DNA from: Candidatus Methanofastidiosum methylothiophilum | Lineage (GTDB): Archaea; Methanobacteriota_B; Thermococci; Methanofastidiosales; Methanofastidiosaceae | Length of the DNA stretch: 16,169 nucleotides | Reading direction: 5' to 3' | Assembly: GCA_001587675.1 (NCBI GenBank) | Contig: LNGD01000024.1 | Coordinates: 1 to 16,169 of the forward strand | Shown: positions 8,159 through 15,190 of the stretch, in pieces | Numbering within the stretch: position 1 is the stretch's first letter | How the letters are laid out: each line of letters starts with the position of its first letter | Notes under the pieces: generated by a model | Databases searched by the model: none | What the model saw: only the letters and a program-made list of their open reading frames with translations | What the model was told of the DNA's origin: nothing | Translations under genes and position numbers: made by a program

Positions 8159-8247
8159 GTGCTTAAAAAATGTTTAAAAGGCTTTGTGAGGGTGTCAGAG
8201 AGTCAATTAATAGAGAAGAGAGAAAGAAAAGAGGAATTTTTACTAAA

Positions 8248-8464
8248 TTTTTGGGCTGGAGATATAGCTAACCTGCATTCAGGTTAAATAGATTGTGCTT
8301 ATGTCATTTAAAGTACAAGCAATTGTGAATGTTCCACTTAATCTTAGCGAAAAAATTTTTCAGATCAATGAGCGAAAGACACTATTTATGGAAATAGTGC
8401 CAAAGTTGACGCCCAGAAGAAGTACCTAGGCCACCGAGCCTATGTAATCATTGTTAAAGACTAG
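8248..8464 (+). pseudogene. Frameshifted coding remnant, possibly the 5' end of an insertion sequence
   Basis: From an ATG at 8301 the plus strand encodes MSFKVQAIVNVPLNLSEKIF and continues through ERKTLFMEIVPKLTPR to about 8417. That frame ends at TAG 8427-8429, but the protein-like sequence continues in another frame as KKYLGHRAYVIIVKD to TAG at 8462-8464. Joined, it gives about 54 residues that I do not recognise firmly. Upstream, TTTTTGGGCT (8248-8257) followed by AGCTAA (8266-8271) also occurs at the insertion sequence end near 15932-15953. Both copies read from outside inward relative to their coding sequence, as inverted terminal repeats would. I infer a relic of the 5' end of a related element; the coding decay is seen, the element identity is inferred. 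No ribosome binding site precedes the ATG. The rest of the gap between metG and the helicase gene (8131-8247 and 8465-8552) holds only promoters. Confidence 0.45.
8269..8286 (+). repeat. Perfect 7-base-pair hairpin
   Basis: TAACCTG, a CATT loop, and CAGGTTA form a perfect stem-loop. It lies between the decamer shared with the right-hand insertion sequence and the ATG of the coding remnant. In that position it could be a subterminal hairpin of the putative element, or a small leader hairpin. Function is unknown. Confidence 0.4.
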
Positions 8465-8500
8465 TGCTTAAAATAAATATGTCCCACAGCCCTATTTTTC

Positions 8501-8514
8501 TATATATTTAAATA
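8501..8514 (+). promoter_or_regulatory. TATA region of the helicase-nuclease gene
   Basis: TATATATTTAAATA is centred about 45 bases ahead of the TTG start at 8553. A transcription start near 8533 would leave a leader of about 20 bases containing the GGTG ribosome binding site (8543-8546). Confidence 0.5.
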
Positions 8515-8552
8515 TTAAAATAACAAATCTAAAGTAGCTGACGGTGTTATAG

Positions 8553-11500
8553 TTGAAATCTGAATTACTGATTAAATTAAATCCAGAACAAAAAAAGGCT
8601 GTTGAAACAATTCAAGGGCCAATACTAATTATTGCTGGTGCTGGGAGTGGCAAGACCGGGGTCATAACAAAAAAAATAGCTTACCTTGTTTCATCTGGCA
8701 TTCCGGAGGAGAATATACTTGCCCTCACATTTACAGATAAGGCCGCTGCTGAAATGCTCTCAAGGGTAAATGAGCTTGTCGGTCCCAAAGAAGGGCTTAC
8801 TATAACAACCTTTCACTCTTTCTGCAAAGAGATAATTGAAGACAATATATTAGAGCTAAAGCTGAACTCACCTTTAAAAGTAATAGAAGATACAGCACAG
8901 CTTGTCTGGTTTATAAAAAACATAGATTCTTTTAAGTTTGAATTTATAAAGATAGGATTTAAACCTATAACACTTGTCGAAGAGTTAAGGAAGGTCATCT
9001 CAAAGTTTAAGGACGAGTTTGTAACTATTGAAAAGCTAGAGGGATATATCGAAAAGAAATCTAGCGAAGTGTTAGATGAAGAAGAGATGGAAAGATTACT
9101 TACCCTAAAGGACATATTAAAGGCCTACAAATTCTATGAAGATTACAAGACAAAAAATAATCTTTTAGATTTTGGGGACATGCTGACAAAAATCTATGAG
9201 CTGTTTAAAACAAGACCAACTATTCTAAAAAAGTACCAGGAGAGGTTCAAGTATGTGCTAATCGATGAATTCCAGGATACTAACTTTATCCAGCTACAGA
9301 TCATAAACTTAATCGCAGCAAAGTATAGAAACATTACCGTTGTGGGCGATGATGACCAGAGCATATACCGGTTTAGAGGTGCATACCTTACAAACATCTC
9401 TGAGTTCAGGGAAATTTATCCCGATCATAAGGAAATAGTTTTAGAACAGAACTACCGCAGCACCAAAAGGATACTGGCCGTTGCAAACAGACTCATATCA
9501 AACAAGCCTGAAAGGTTTGTGAAGAAGCTCTTCACAGAAAACGAGGAAGGAGAAAGGGTAATTGTATCAGAACTCCAAAATGATGAGGAGGAAGCCCACT
9601 ACATTTTAAACAAGATCCAAGAGTTACTGAAAAAATATGATTACAAGGACATCGCCATCCTTGTCAGGAAAAAGAAAGATGCCCAGCCCATAATAGACCT
9701 CTTTGACAAGCATAAGATGCCATACGAGTTTATTGGTAACTCTGACTTCTTTAGAGAGCCATTAATAAAAGACGTCATCTCATTTCTAAAGATTGCTCTA
9801 AACCCAATTGACTCAAACATCGAGATAATAAGAGTATTGCAAAGAAAGCAAGCGTCTATTAAACCAGTTGAAATCAAAAGATTTTCTAGATTTGCCTACA
9901 AGAACAAACTTAGTCTATACGAGACTTTTGAAAGGTTAACTGAGATAGAGGTCGACCTGGACAAGTTCAATGACATAAAGAAAAAACTAGAGAAGATAGT
10001 ATCTGGAAAAAATAATTTAAAGCTACCGGAGCTAGTATACAGGGTACTATTTGAGATAGACTTCTATAAGTATGAAGTTAGCCTAAATAATAAGAGAAAT
10101 ATCTCCCTATTAAATCAGTTCTACACCTTAACAGTTGACTATTATAATCTTTACATGGAGGGTGAACTAGAGGATTTTATGGATTTCATTGAGTATGCCT
10201 CGAACTTTGAGATTAAGACTGAAACCCAAGGAGAAAATAATGTCATACAGATAATGACTATCCACACAGCAAAGGGCAAGGAGTTCCCTGTTGTAATCGT
10301 GCCTGACCTAGTGAGCGGGAAACTCCCGACAAAGTATCGGAGCGACAAGTTTGAAATCCCAAAGGAGCTATTAAACGGTGCAGCGAGCGAGTTTAGCGAG
10401 AGGGAGCTTCACATCCAAGAAGAAAGGAGGCTGTTCTATGTTTCTATGACAAGGGCAGAAAAGAATCTCATAATAACATATGCAAAAAGGTATGGGGACA
10501 ATAAAAGGGATTCAAAGGAAAGTGAGTTTTTAACTGAAATTGATTATAAAAATAATCCTGATGTTGAGTTCATTTCACCAAGACAAGACCCCATTTCAAT
10601 AAAGGAGGAATCCATAAAGGGTTTAATAAGGCAGAACTACGTACAAGAGATAGTATCAGACCTCCACAGGATGGATTACAGTAAAATCCTCCCGAAGCTA
10701 ATGGTGTTAGAGAAAATAAAGGGTGGGGAACCACTTTCGATTTTAAAGGACATTAAAGAGCCAGATTACAAAGAGATACTAAAGCAGATAGAAGAAGGGG
10801 AAATGATCAAAGAGAAAATAATAGAGGAAGAGCTCACATTTTCTGCATCCCAGTTTAATACATATGACAGATGTCCAAGGATTTACAAGTACAGTTATAT
10901 CTACAGGATACCAAGACTTCCAAAACCCTACTTTGATTTGGGAGGAACCATCCATGATGTTATTGAGTCTCTTTCAAAGAAGATTATGGAGGGGGAAAAG
11001 ATAAATATCGAACTAGCCTTGAAGTACCTTGATGCTTACTGGGAGAGAGACGGCTATGAAAATGAAACAGCGGAGATGCAGGCTAGAGAGGATGCTGTTG
11101 AGATATTGGAAACTTTCCTAAAAGAGCAGGAAAATATGAAAACAGAGATCGTTGAGGTGGAAAAGAACTTCACGATAAAGTTAGGCGATTACTCGATAAC
11201 TGGATTTATTGATAGGATAGATAGGGACGGAAACGACTACGTTATCTGGGACTATAAGACCTCTAAGAGCACTATATCAGAAAATGACCTCAGGAAGGAC
11301 TTTCAGCTTTTAGTATATGATATGGCAGTAAGAGAGCTCTTTGGTAAGAGACCAAAGCAAGTTGGGCTATGGTATCTAAGGCACAATAAGAAGATCGTCA
11401 TAGAGCCAAGTGAAGAGGACATAGAGAATGTAAAGAAGGAGATCCTTGAAATAATAGAGAACATTATGAAAGAGGAGTTTTCACCAACACCTGGAAAGGA

Positions 11501-11570
11501 GTGCTACAACTGCGATTATGACCTATTGTGTGATGAAAAGGAAAAATCAAGCCAGAATAAATTAGACTAA
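8553..11570 (+). CDS. UvrD/AddA-like helicase fused to RecB-type Fe-S nuclease
   Basis: A 1005-residue DNA helicase-nuclease, probably acting on DNA ends. Superfamily 1 motifs are in order: Walker A GAGSGKT (29-35), Walker B DEFQDT (238-243), GDDDQSIYRFRGA, QNYRST, MTIHTAKGKEFPVV, and motif VI RRLFYVSMTRAEK (from 625). The C-terminal part is a PD-(D/E)XK nuclease: His801 in GTIHDVIES, Asp887 in GFIDRID, Asp900 and Lys902 in DYKTSK, and the helix QLLVYDMAV. Four cysteines (774, 984, 987, 993) give the C-xn-C-x2-C-x5-C pattern that holds a 4Fe-4S cluster in AddB-type nucleases. The start is TTG, with GGTG seven bases ahead (8543-8546). All catalytic residues appear intact. It resembles an AddA chain carrying AddB's iron-sulfur nuclease. 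A role in repair, resection or defence is inferred; no partner subunit lies next to it. Confidence 0.92.
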   Translation: MKSELLIKLNPEQKKAVETIQGPILIIAGAGSGKTGVITKKIAYLVSSGIPEENILALTFTDKAAAEMLSRVNELVGPKEGLTITTFHSFCKEIIEDNILELKLNSPLKVIEDTAQLVWFIKNIDSFKFEFIKIGFKPITLVEELRKVISKFKDEFVTIEKLEGYIEKKSSEVLDEEEMERLLTLKDILKAYKFYEDYKTKNNLLDFGDMLTKIYELFKTRPTILKKYQERFKYVLIDEFQDTNFIQLQIINLIAAKYRNITVVGDDDQSIYRFRGAYLTNISEFREIYPDHKEIVLEQNYRSTKRILAVANRLISNKPERFVKKLFTENEEGERVIVSELQNDEEEAHYILNKIQELLKKYDYKDIAILVRKKKDAQPIIDLFDKHKMPYEFIGNSDFFREPLIKDVISFLKIALNPIDSNIEIIRVLQRKQASIKPVEIKRFSRFAYKNKLSLYETFERLTEIEVDLDKFNDIKKKLEKIVSGKNNLKLPELVYRVLFEIDFYKYEVSLNNKRNISLLNQFYTLTVDYYNLYMEGELEDFMDFIEYASNFEIKTETQGENNVIQIMTIHTAKGKEFPVVIVPDLVSGKLPTKYRSDKFEIPKELLNGAASEFSERELHIQEERRLFYVSMTRAEKNLIITYAKRYGDNKRDSKESEFLTEIDYKNNPDVEFISPRQDPISIKEESIKGLIRQNYVQEIVSDLHRMDYSKILPKLMVLEKIKGGEPLSILKDIKEPDYKEILKQIEEGEMIKEKIIEEELTFSASQFNTYDRCPRIYKYSYIYRIPRLPKPYFDLGGTIHDVIESLSKKIMEGEKINIELALKYLDAYWERDGYENETAEMQAREDAVEILETFLKEQENMKTEIVEVEKNFTIKLGDYSITGFIDRIDRDGNDYVIWDYKTSKSTISENDLRKDFQLLVYDMAVRELFGKRPKQVGLWYLRHNKKIVIEPSEEDIENVKKEILEIIENIMKEEFSPTPGKECYNCDYDLLCDEKEKSSQNKLD

Positions 11571-11636
11571 ACATACAAAGCCTAAAATTAATAACAATTT
11601 AAAACAGTTAGAAGTAAATAGAGACTAGAAGAGAAA

Positions 11637-12036
11637 ATGAACTACTTTCAAATTTTAGGCCTTATATTTGGGCTACTGGCGCTGTTAAAGCCGATATACA
11701 TATAATTCCTCAGATGAGAACAAGTTTATTGCAAATGCATATTCAAAGAAAAGGCCAATATGGATTTTTGCCTGCTAGAATCCTGGGACTTTTACTGGTC
11801 TGTTTCACATGGTTTATGGAGTTCACAACTAATATCTCCTACCCGATTTTAATAACTGTGCTTTTTTCTTTGACTTTAATAAAGGGATTTACTTGGTATT
11901 TAATTACGATAAGTTTCAGCGCTTTGTTTCAGTGATGCTATCTAAATATAAAGGAAAGAAGATAACCCTAATATATGCTTTGGTAAGATTCTTGGGACTA
12001 GTCGTTGTTATAATAAGCTTATACCTTGTGAAGTAA
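11637..12036 (+). pseudogene. Frameshifted small membrane protein
   Basis: The three plus frames together read like one protein of about 130 residues with four hydrophobic segments. Frame one gives MNYFQILGLIFGLLALLKPI and stops at 11703-11705. The next frame gives NSSDENKFIANAYSKKRPIW and stops at TAG 11776-11778. A third frame gives ILGLLLVCFTWFMEFT and YPILITVLFSLTLIKGFTWY (a 73-codon open frame from 11714 to 11935). The second frame then returns with NYDKFQRFVSVMLSKYKGKK and a last hydrophobic helix to TAA at 12034-12036. At least three frame changes are needed. I do not recognise the family. The ordered fragments make real decay likely, though indel errors in a poor assembly could look the same. 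No good ribosome binding site precedes the ATG. Confidence 0.6.
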
Positions 12037-12147
12037 GATATTCCCTTTTTAAGAATAAGATGCATTCAGATTAAAGGATCCTTTAATATTCTCAACTCAT
12101 ATTAAAAAATAATGCAAAATATTAAATACTGTTCTCTCAAATTTTAA

Positions 12148-12612
12148 ATGATTCAAATGGCTGACGAATCTGTACTCCCAACGATGGAACAGCTCAAAAG
12201 AATTATAGAATACATCCCTTACTTTGAGAACAGACACAATAAGTTCTTTGATTATATACCTCCTGAAGAAAACAAAAATGGAACTTCTCATTTCCCATAT
12301 TATATATATTCTGAAAAGGTGAGTGATTTTATTTCATGCCTTGAGGAACACAAGTTCTTGGTAAGTCCATACGATCAAAAATGCGTCAGAAAATATTTTT
12401 CTCTTCTGAAAGGGGAAATCGATTCATCTGAACTCGGCATTCTAGATATAAGAAACATCTTCTCTTTTCTATTAAACGCAGATAGATTCTGTGAAGGCCA
12501 GATAGCAAGGGCGATTAATAAAGGCATTTTTTTAAAGATGCTAAAGCGAATAGAGCAGATAGCAATTGAAATACAAGTCCCTTTGAGTAATAATTCAAAG
12601 ACAGAGATTTAG
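12148..12612 (+). CDS. DUF6508-type protein
   Basis: A 154-residue soluble protein. The C-terminal part LLNADRFCEGQIARAINKG followed by FLKMLKRIEQI, and the earlier IPYFENRHN and FPYYIYSEKVSDFISCLEEH, match my memory of the DUF6508 family, where an R(A/E)DRFCEGHL motif is diagnostic. The biochemical function of that family is unknown. The family is mostly seen in bacteria, so transfer is possible. The start could be the ATG at 12148 or the one at 12157 (MADESVL). There is no ribosome binding site, and an AAATATTAAATA box sits about 25 bases ahead, which points to a leaderless message. The gene stands alone between a pseudogene and the DUF2178/Xre unit. Confidence 0.65.
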   Translation: MIQMADESVLPTMEQLKRIIEYIPYFENRHNKFFDYIPPEENKNGTSHFPYYIYSEKVSDFISCLEEHKFLVSPYDQKCVRKYFSLLKGEIDSSELGILDIRNIFSFLLNADRFCEGQIARAINKGIFLKMLKRIEQIAIEIQVPLSNNSKTEI

Positions 12613-12746
12613 TAGGATGTAGTTTTGGGTAATACGCATCATCCTTAACAGATTTCACTTTGCTTGGTCCAAAATATCAAAAATATACTCTTTTATCTGG
12701 AAACTATATTTATAAAAATAATAAATAACTTTTATTCGTTTCAATA

Positions 12747-12764
12747 TGTAATATATTTTTGACA
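12747..12764 (+). promoter_or_regulatory. Operator-like site 1 of the DUF2178/Xre unit
   Basis: TGTAATATATTTTTGACA. It differs by one base from site 2, which begins exactly 42 bases downstream. It lies just ahead of the B-recognition and TATA elements at 12769-12783. It is an imperfect inverted repeat, TGTAA-N8-TGACA. Binding here would be expected to affect assembly of the transcription factors. Confidence 0.55.
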
Positions 12765-12774
12765 AAATCGAAAC

Positions 12775-12783
12775 TTTTATAAA
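12775..12783 (+). promoter_or_regulatory. TATA box of the DUF2178/Xre unit
   Basis: TTTTATAAA preceded by CGAAAC, a good B-recognition element and TATA box. The predicted transcription start is about 25 bases downstream, near 12804-12806, at the end of operator-like site 2 and just ahead of the GGAGGT ribosome binding site (12811-12816). Confidence 0.65.
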
Positions 12784-12788
12784 TTAGA

Positions 12789-12806
12789 TGTAATATATTT
12801 TTTACA
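12789..12806 (+). promoter_or_regulatory. Operator-like site 2 of the DUF2178/Xre unit
   Basis: TGTAATATATTTTTTACA, an inverted repeat of TGTAA and TTACA around eight A/T bases. It sits between the TATA box and the ribosome binding site, covering the predicted transcription start. A bound protein here would block initiation. The 42-base offset from site 1 equals four helical turns, so both sites face the same side of the DNA. Confidence 0.55.
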
Positions 12807-12823
12807 TATTGGAGGTATTGAGA

Positions 12824-13255
12824 ATGATAATAGCAAAACCTGAATGGTTCACAAGAAGAAAGTACGGTGGATGGGGACTTGGAATAAAGACATGGCAGGG
12901 TGCAGTTTATATTGCCGCTATGATGGCTGCTCTTATTGCATTAATCCAGCTTGCGGGCGAGTCTGTAGAAACAAAGCTCTTGGTAACGGGGGTATGGATG
13001 GTCTTCCTTTTAGTCGATGTCTTTGACGTTATGTGGAAGTTAAAGAAAGATGAAAGGGAAAGAATGCATGAAGCCATAGCTGAAAGAAATGCAGCATGGG
13101 GAATGATGATAGTACTTACTCTTGGTATTTTCGTAGATATTATGTACAATGTCATGAACGATAGATTCTATGTAAATCCATTCTTAGTGGGTTCTTTGGC
13201 TGTGGGTGTGATAATAAAGTCTGTTACAAACTATAAGCTTGAAAGAGAAAACTAG
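12824..13255 (+). CDS. Four-helix membrane protein, DUF2178-like
   Basis: A 143-residue integral membrane protein. The ATG at 12824 is preceded by GGAGGT (12811-12816) at a spacing of seven bases; an in-frame TTG at 12809 would precede that site and is unlikely. Hydrophobic helices lie at about 24-44, 52-71, 90-108 and 117-134. Between helices 2 and 3 is a charged segment with KKDERERMHEAIAERNA, in the same place as a DER motif in the next gene product, so the two are probably distant paralogues. The DER-x-x-x pattern followed by an Ala-rich helix start resembles DUF2178 proteins. The N-terminus carries a basic, glycine-rich stretch (RRKYGGWG). Function is unknown. It is the first gene of a unit ending in an Xre-type regulator and probably the partner or target of that regulator. 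Confidence 0.75.
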   Translation: MIIAKPEWFTRRKYGGWGLGIKTWQGAVYIAAMMAALIALIQLAGESVETKLLVTGVWMVFLLVDVFDVMWKLKKDERERMHEAIAERNAAWGMMIVLTLGIFVDIMYNVMNDRFYVNPFLVGSLAVGVIIKSVTNYKLEREN

Positions 13256-13264
13256 AGGTAAGAA

Positions 13265-13678
13265 ATGACAAGTAAAAAAGTTGTAACTAAAAAAGGCATG
13301 ATTTACAGAATTGCCTTCATAGCTATTTTAATGGTGGTAGGAATCACCTTAAATCTTTATAATATTGGCTCAAATGAATTCTTTGGGCAATCGACTGTTG
13401 GGAACTATCTTATCTACATCGGTTTTGTCATGATACTTGTAACATCAATAAATTACTTCAAAAAAAGAGAAAAGATAATTGATGAAAGGATGGAGATGTT
13501 AAGATATAAGGCTGCTACTATAACATTTATGGCATTTATCTTTGTTTCCTTTGCTATAATAATCATTGACGGGATAAGTCCGATTACGATCAGATACTCT
13601 CTATTCATAAGTTATCTAGTATGCACAATACTGGTCATCTATATAATCGCATACAAGGTCTTAGAAAGGAAGTATTAA
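13265..13678 (+). CDS. Four-helix membrane protein, DUF2178-like
   Basis: A 137-residue integral membrane protein starting nine bases after the previous stop, with GAGGTAA six to eight bases ahead of its ATG. Helices are at about 13-32, 45-65, 83-102 and 108-131. The loop between helices 2 and 3 contains KKREKIIDERMEMLRYKAATITF, closely matching the DER...KA..TF signature I associate with DUF2178. The N-terminal ten residues are basic. Its layout mirrors the upstream protein, so the pair may form a heteromer. Proteins of this kind are often found beside small Xre regulators, as here. No catalytic motif is visible. Confidence 0.78.
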   Translation: MTSKKVVTKKGMIYRIAFIAILMVVGITLNLYNIGSNEFFGQSTVGNYLIYIGFVMILVTSINYFKKREKIIDERMEMLRYKAATITFMAFIFVSFAIIIIDGISPITIRYSLFISYLVCTILVIYIIAYKVLERKY

Positions 13679-13694
13679 TTTATAATAAGAGATT

Positions 13695-13892
13695 ATGAAA
13701 ACAAAAATTAAGGAATTAAGAAAAGAACAGAAGATTACTCAAGAAGAGCTTGCAGAGATGGTAGAGGTCACAAGGCAGACTATAAACTCTTTAGAGCAGG
13801 GGAGGTACAATCCTTCCCTAGAACTCGCGTACAAGATCACTAAAGCTCTGAAAAAAGATAAGATAGAAGATGTTTTCATAATTGAGGATTAG
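13695..13892 (+). CDS. Small Xre-type HTH regulator
   Basis: A 65-residue protein that is almost entirely one helix-turn-helix domain. The fold runs from IKELRKEQKITQEELAEMV through the recognition helix RQTINSLEQGRYNPSLELA to KITKALKKDKIEDVF. There is no sensor or dimerisation domain beyond the short acidic end (FIIED). Such minimal Xre proteins usually bind palindromic sites as dimers and control their own operon. It ends the three-gene unit begun at 12824, starting 16 bases after the previous stop with a weak ribosome binding site (GAG). The two 18-base sites at 12747 and 12789 are the obvious candidate targets. A membrane-sequestration switch, as in SdpI/SdpR, is an inference. The next gene is convergent, its stop four bases downstream. 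Confidence 0.9.
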   Translation: MKTKIKELRKEQKITQEELAEMVEVTRQTINSLEQGRYNPSLELAYKITKALKKDKIEDVFIIED

Positions 13893-13896
13893 ACTA

Positions 13897-14781
13897 TTAT
13901 CCGCCTTCAATCTCAACTAGTTTTTTTATTGTCGCAATTCCAACTTCAATCTGTCTTTTGCTTGGTTCTATTGTGATTACATATTTTTGTAAAATTAGGC
14001 TCGGGTATACCATGAACCTAAACTTTTCAGATAATGGCAAAAGTTCATAGGATATGCCATATATAAAGGGGCATAAAAGAAATAATGGAAGTAAAGGAAC
14101 GTTTATCGAAAATCCAAAAATAAAATAAACATTTGCAACTGCAAGAAATATGAAGTAGTAACTGCTACCACAATTGTCAGCGACAGTTGAATATTTTTTT
14201 ACACCCTCGACTGATATATTGCTAAGATCATTATTGCTTTCATAGAAATTTGCTGTCTTATGCTCTGCACCGTGAAATCTAAATAACTCTACAATATCAG
14301 CTAAATGCCCTCTATTGATAAAATTAAGTGATTTGGAGCATTCAGCTGCAATTGATATCAATAGAAATAGCTTCAACAAGATTATTAGTGCCAGAAACAT
14401 CCCGTCTACAAGAAGAATTTGATAGATAAGTGACATTTGGACTGAGATTGTTTCTGAAGGAGTGATATAGTCTTTGAGGATATAGTCAAATGAGAAACTT
14501 AATAGAATTGAAACAGAAAATATTACAATTGTTTTTAATAGACCTACTTCTTTCCATATTTTTGCACCCATCTTAAGGATCAGATATGTTCCTCTAATAA
14601 CTGGGATTTTATTGATGATCTCCTCTATCCTGTTTTGATTTTTTGTTTTTTCTATTTTCGTTGCCTTGACTACTATTTCCCCACTATCACCTATACTTCC
14701 ATGGACTTCATAGTCTTTGGACCCAAAGGTTATCCCATTAACACGCGCATGACCGTATAGCAGTATCTTTTGTGAATCCAT
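13897..14781 (-). CDS. DUF1385 (YqhQ-like) membrane protein, divergent
   Basis: A 294-residue membrane protein. Family landmarks are present in order: YGHARVNGITF near the N-terminus (GGQAVxEGVMM in typical members), PVIRGTYLILKMG at 60-72, the hallmark HGAEHK at 170-175 with Glu181 after it, CGSS at 204-207 (usually HPRCGTSF), and the closing QKYVITIEPSKRQIEVGIA. Four or five hydrophobic segments lie at about 82-100, 115-145, 208-245 and 255-270. The HPR part before the cysteine is missing, so this is a divergent member. The family function is unknown; the invariant His/Glu/Cys set looks like a metal or catalytic centre. I use the ATG at 14781, since the TTG three bases earlier has no ribosome binding site of its own. 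The gene is convergent with the Xre gene. Confidence 0.8.
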   Translation of the reverse strand: MDSQKILLYGHARVNGITFGSKDYEVHGSIGDSGEIVVKATKIEKTKNQNRIEEIINKIPVIRGTYLILKMGAKIWKEVGLLKTIVIFSVSILLSFSFDYILKDYITPSETISVQMSLIYQILLVDGMFLALIILLKLFLLISIAAECSKSLNFINRGHLADIVELFRFHGAEHKTANFYESNNDLSNISVEGVKKYSTVADNCGSSYYFIFLAVANVYFIFGFSINVPLLPLFLLCPFIYGISYELLPLSEKFRFMVYPSLILQKYVITIEPSKRQIEVGIATIKKLVEIEGG

Positions 14782-14917
14782 CAATAATTATAGTATTAAT
14801 TAACTAATAAATATTCGGTTTATAGGTACTACAAGAAAAGATTTTTATTGTCTTAAAATAATTACACTAGGATTAGGTTCAAAATGACTATAAATTGGTT
14901 AATTCGGAGGTTAAATT

Positions 14918-15097
14918 ATGAAAGAAGAAACTGAATATATGCTTTTAAAGCTCATGACTGAAATCTTAAAAGAAATCAAAACTTTAAACAAGAATCTTGA
15001 AACGATAAATGAAACAATTGAAGATGTGGGATTCATTGACCTATATGATGATGAGGACGATGATGAAGAGCCGCCAGAGGATTTATTAGAAAATTAA
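14918..15097 (+). CDS. Small acidic helical protein, unknown
   Basis: A 59-residue protein with a strong ribosome binding site (GGAGGTTAA at 14907-14915) ahead of the ATG. It begins MKEETEYMLLKLMTEILKEI, a continuous amphipathic helix with Leu/Ile heptad spacing to about residue 35, then GFIDLY and an extremely acidic end (DDEDDDEEPPEDLLEN). A short coiled coil plus acidic tail suggests a protein-protein adaptor or a DNA-mimic, but no family is recognised. A GATTTTTATTG box (14840-14850) could be its promoter. It stands alone, divergent from the DUF1385 gene and 93 bases ahead of the ligase gene. Confidence 0.7.
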   Translation: MKEETEYMLLKLMTEILKEIKTLNKNLETINETIEDVGFIDLYDDEDDDEEPPEDLLEN

Positions 15098-15190
15098 TTT
15101 TTGTGAGATAATCATCGTGGAAAAGGTTAAAAGCAATCTATAATACCTATTTAGAATACATACATAGACTGTGGAAATGGTGTAAGTGCA

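Noticed and set aside
8376..8450. A structured RNA suggested by two stem-loops (8380-8399 and 8424-8445)
   Set aside because: The hairpins lie within sequence that still reads as protein (KTLFMEIVPK and GHRAYVIIV), have no clear promoter, box C/D, H/ACA or tRNA features, and can be explained as chance pairing in a coding remnant.
12809..12823. An upstream TTG start for the first DUF2178-like gene
   Set aside because: It would place the GGAGGT ribosome binding site inside the coding region; the ATG at 12824 has ideal spacing to that site.
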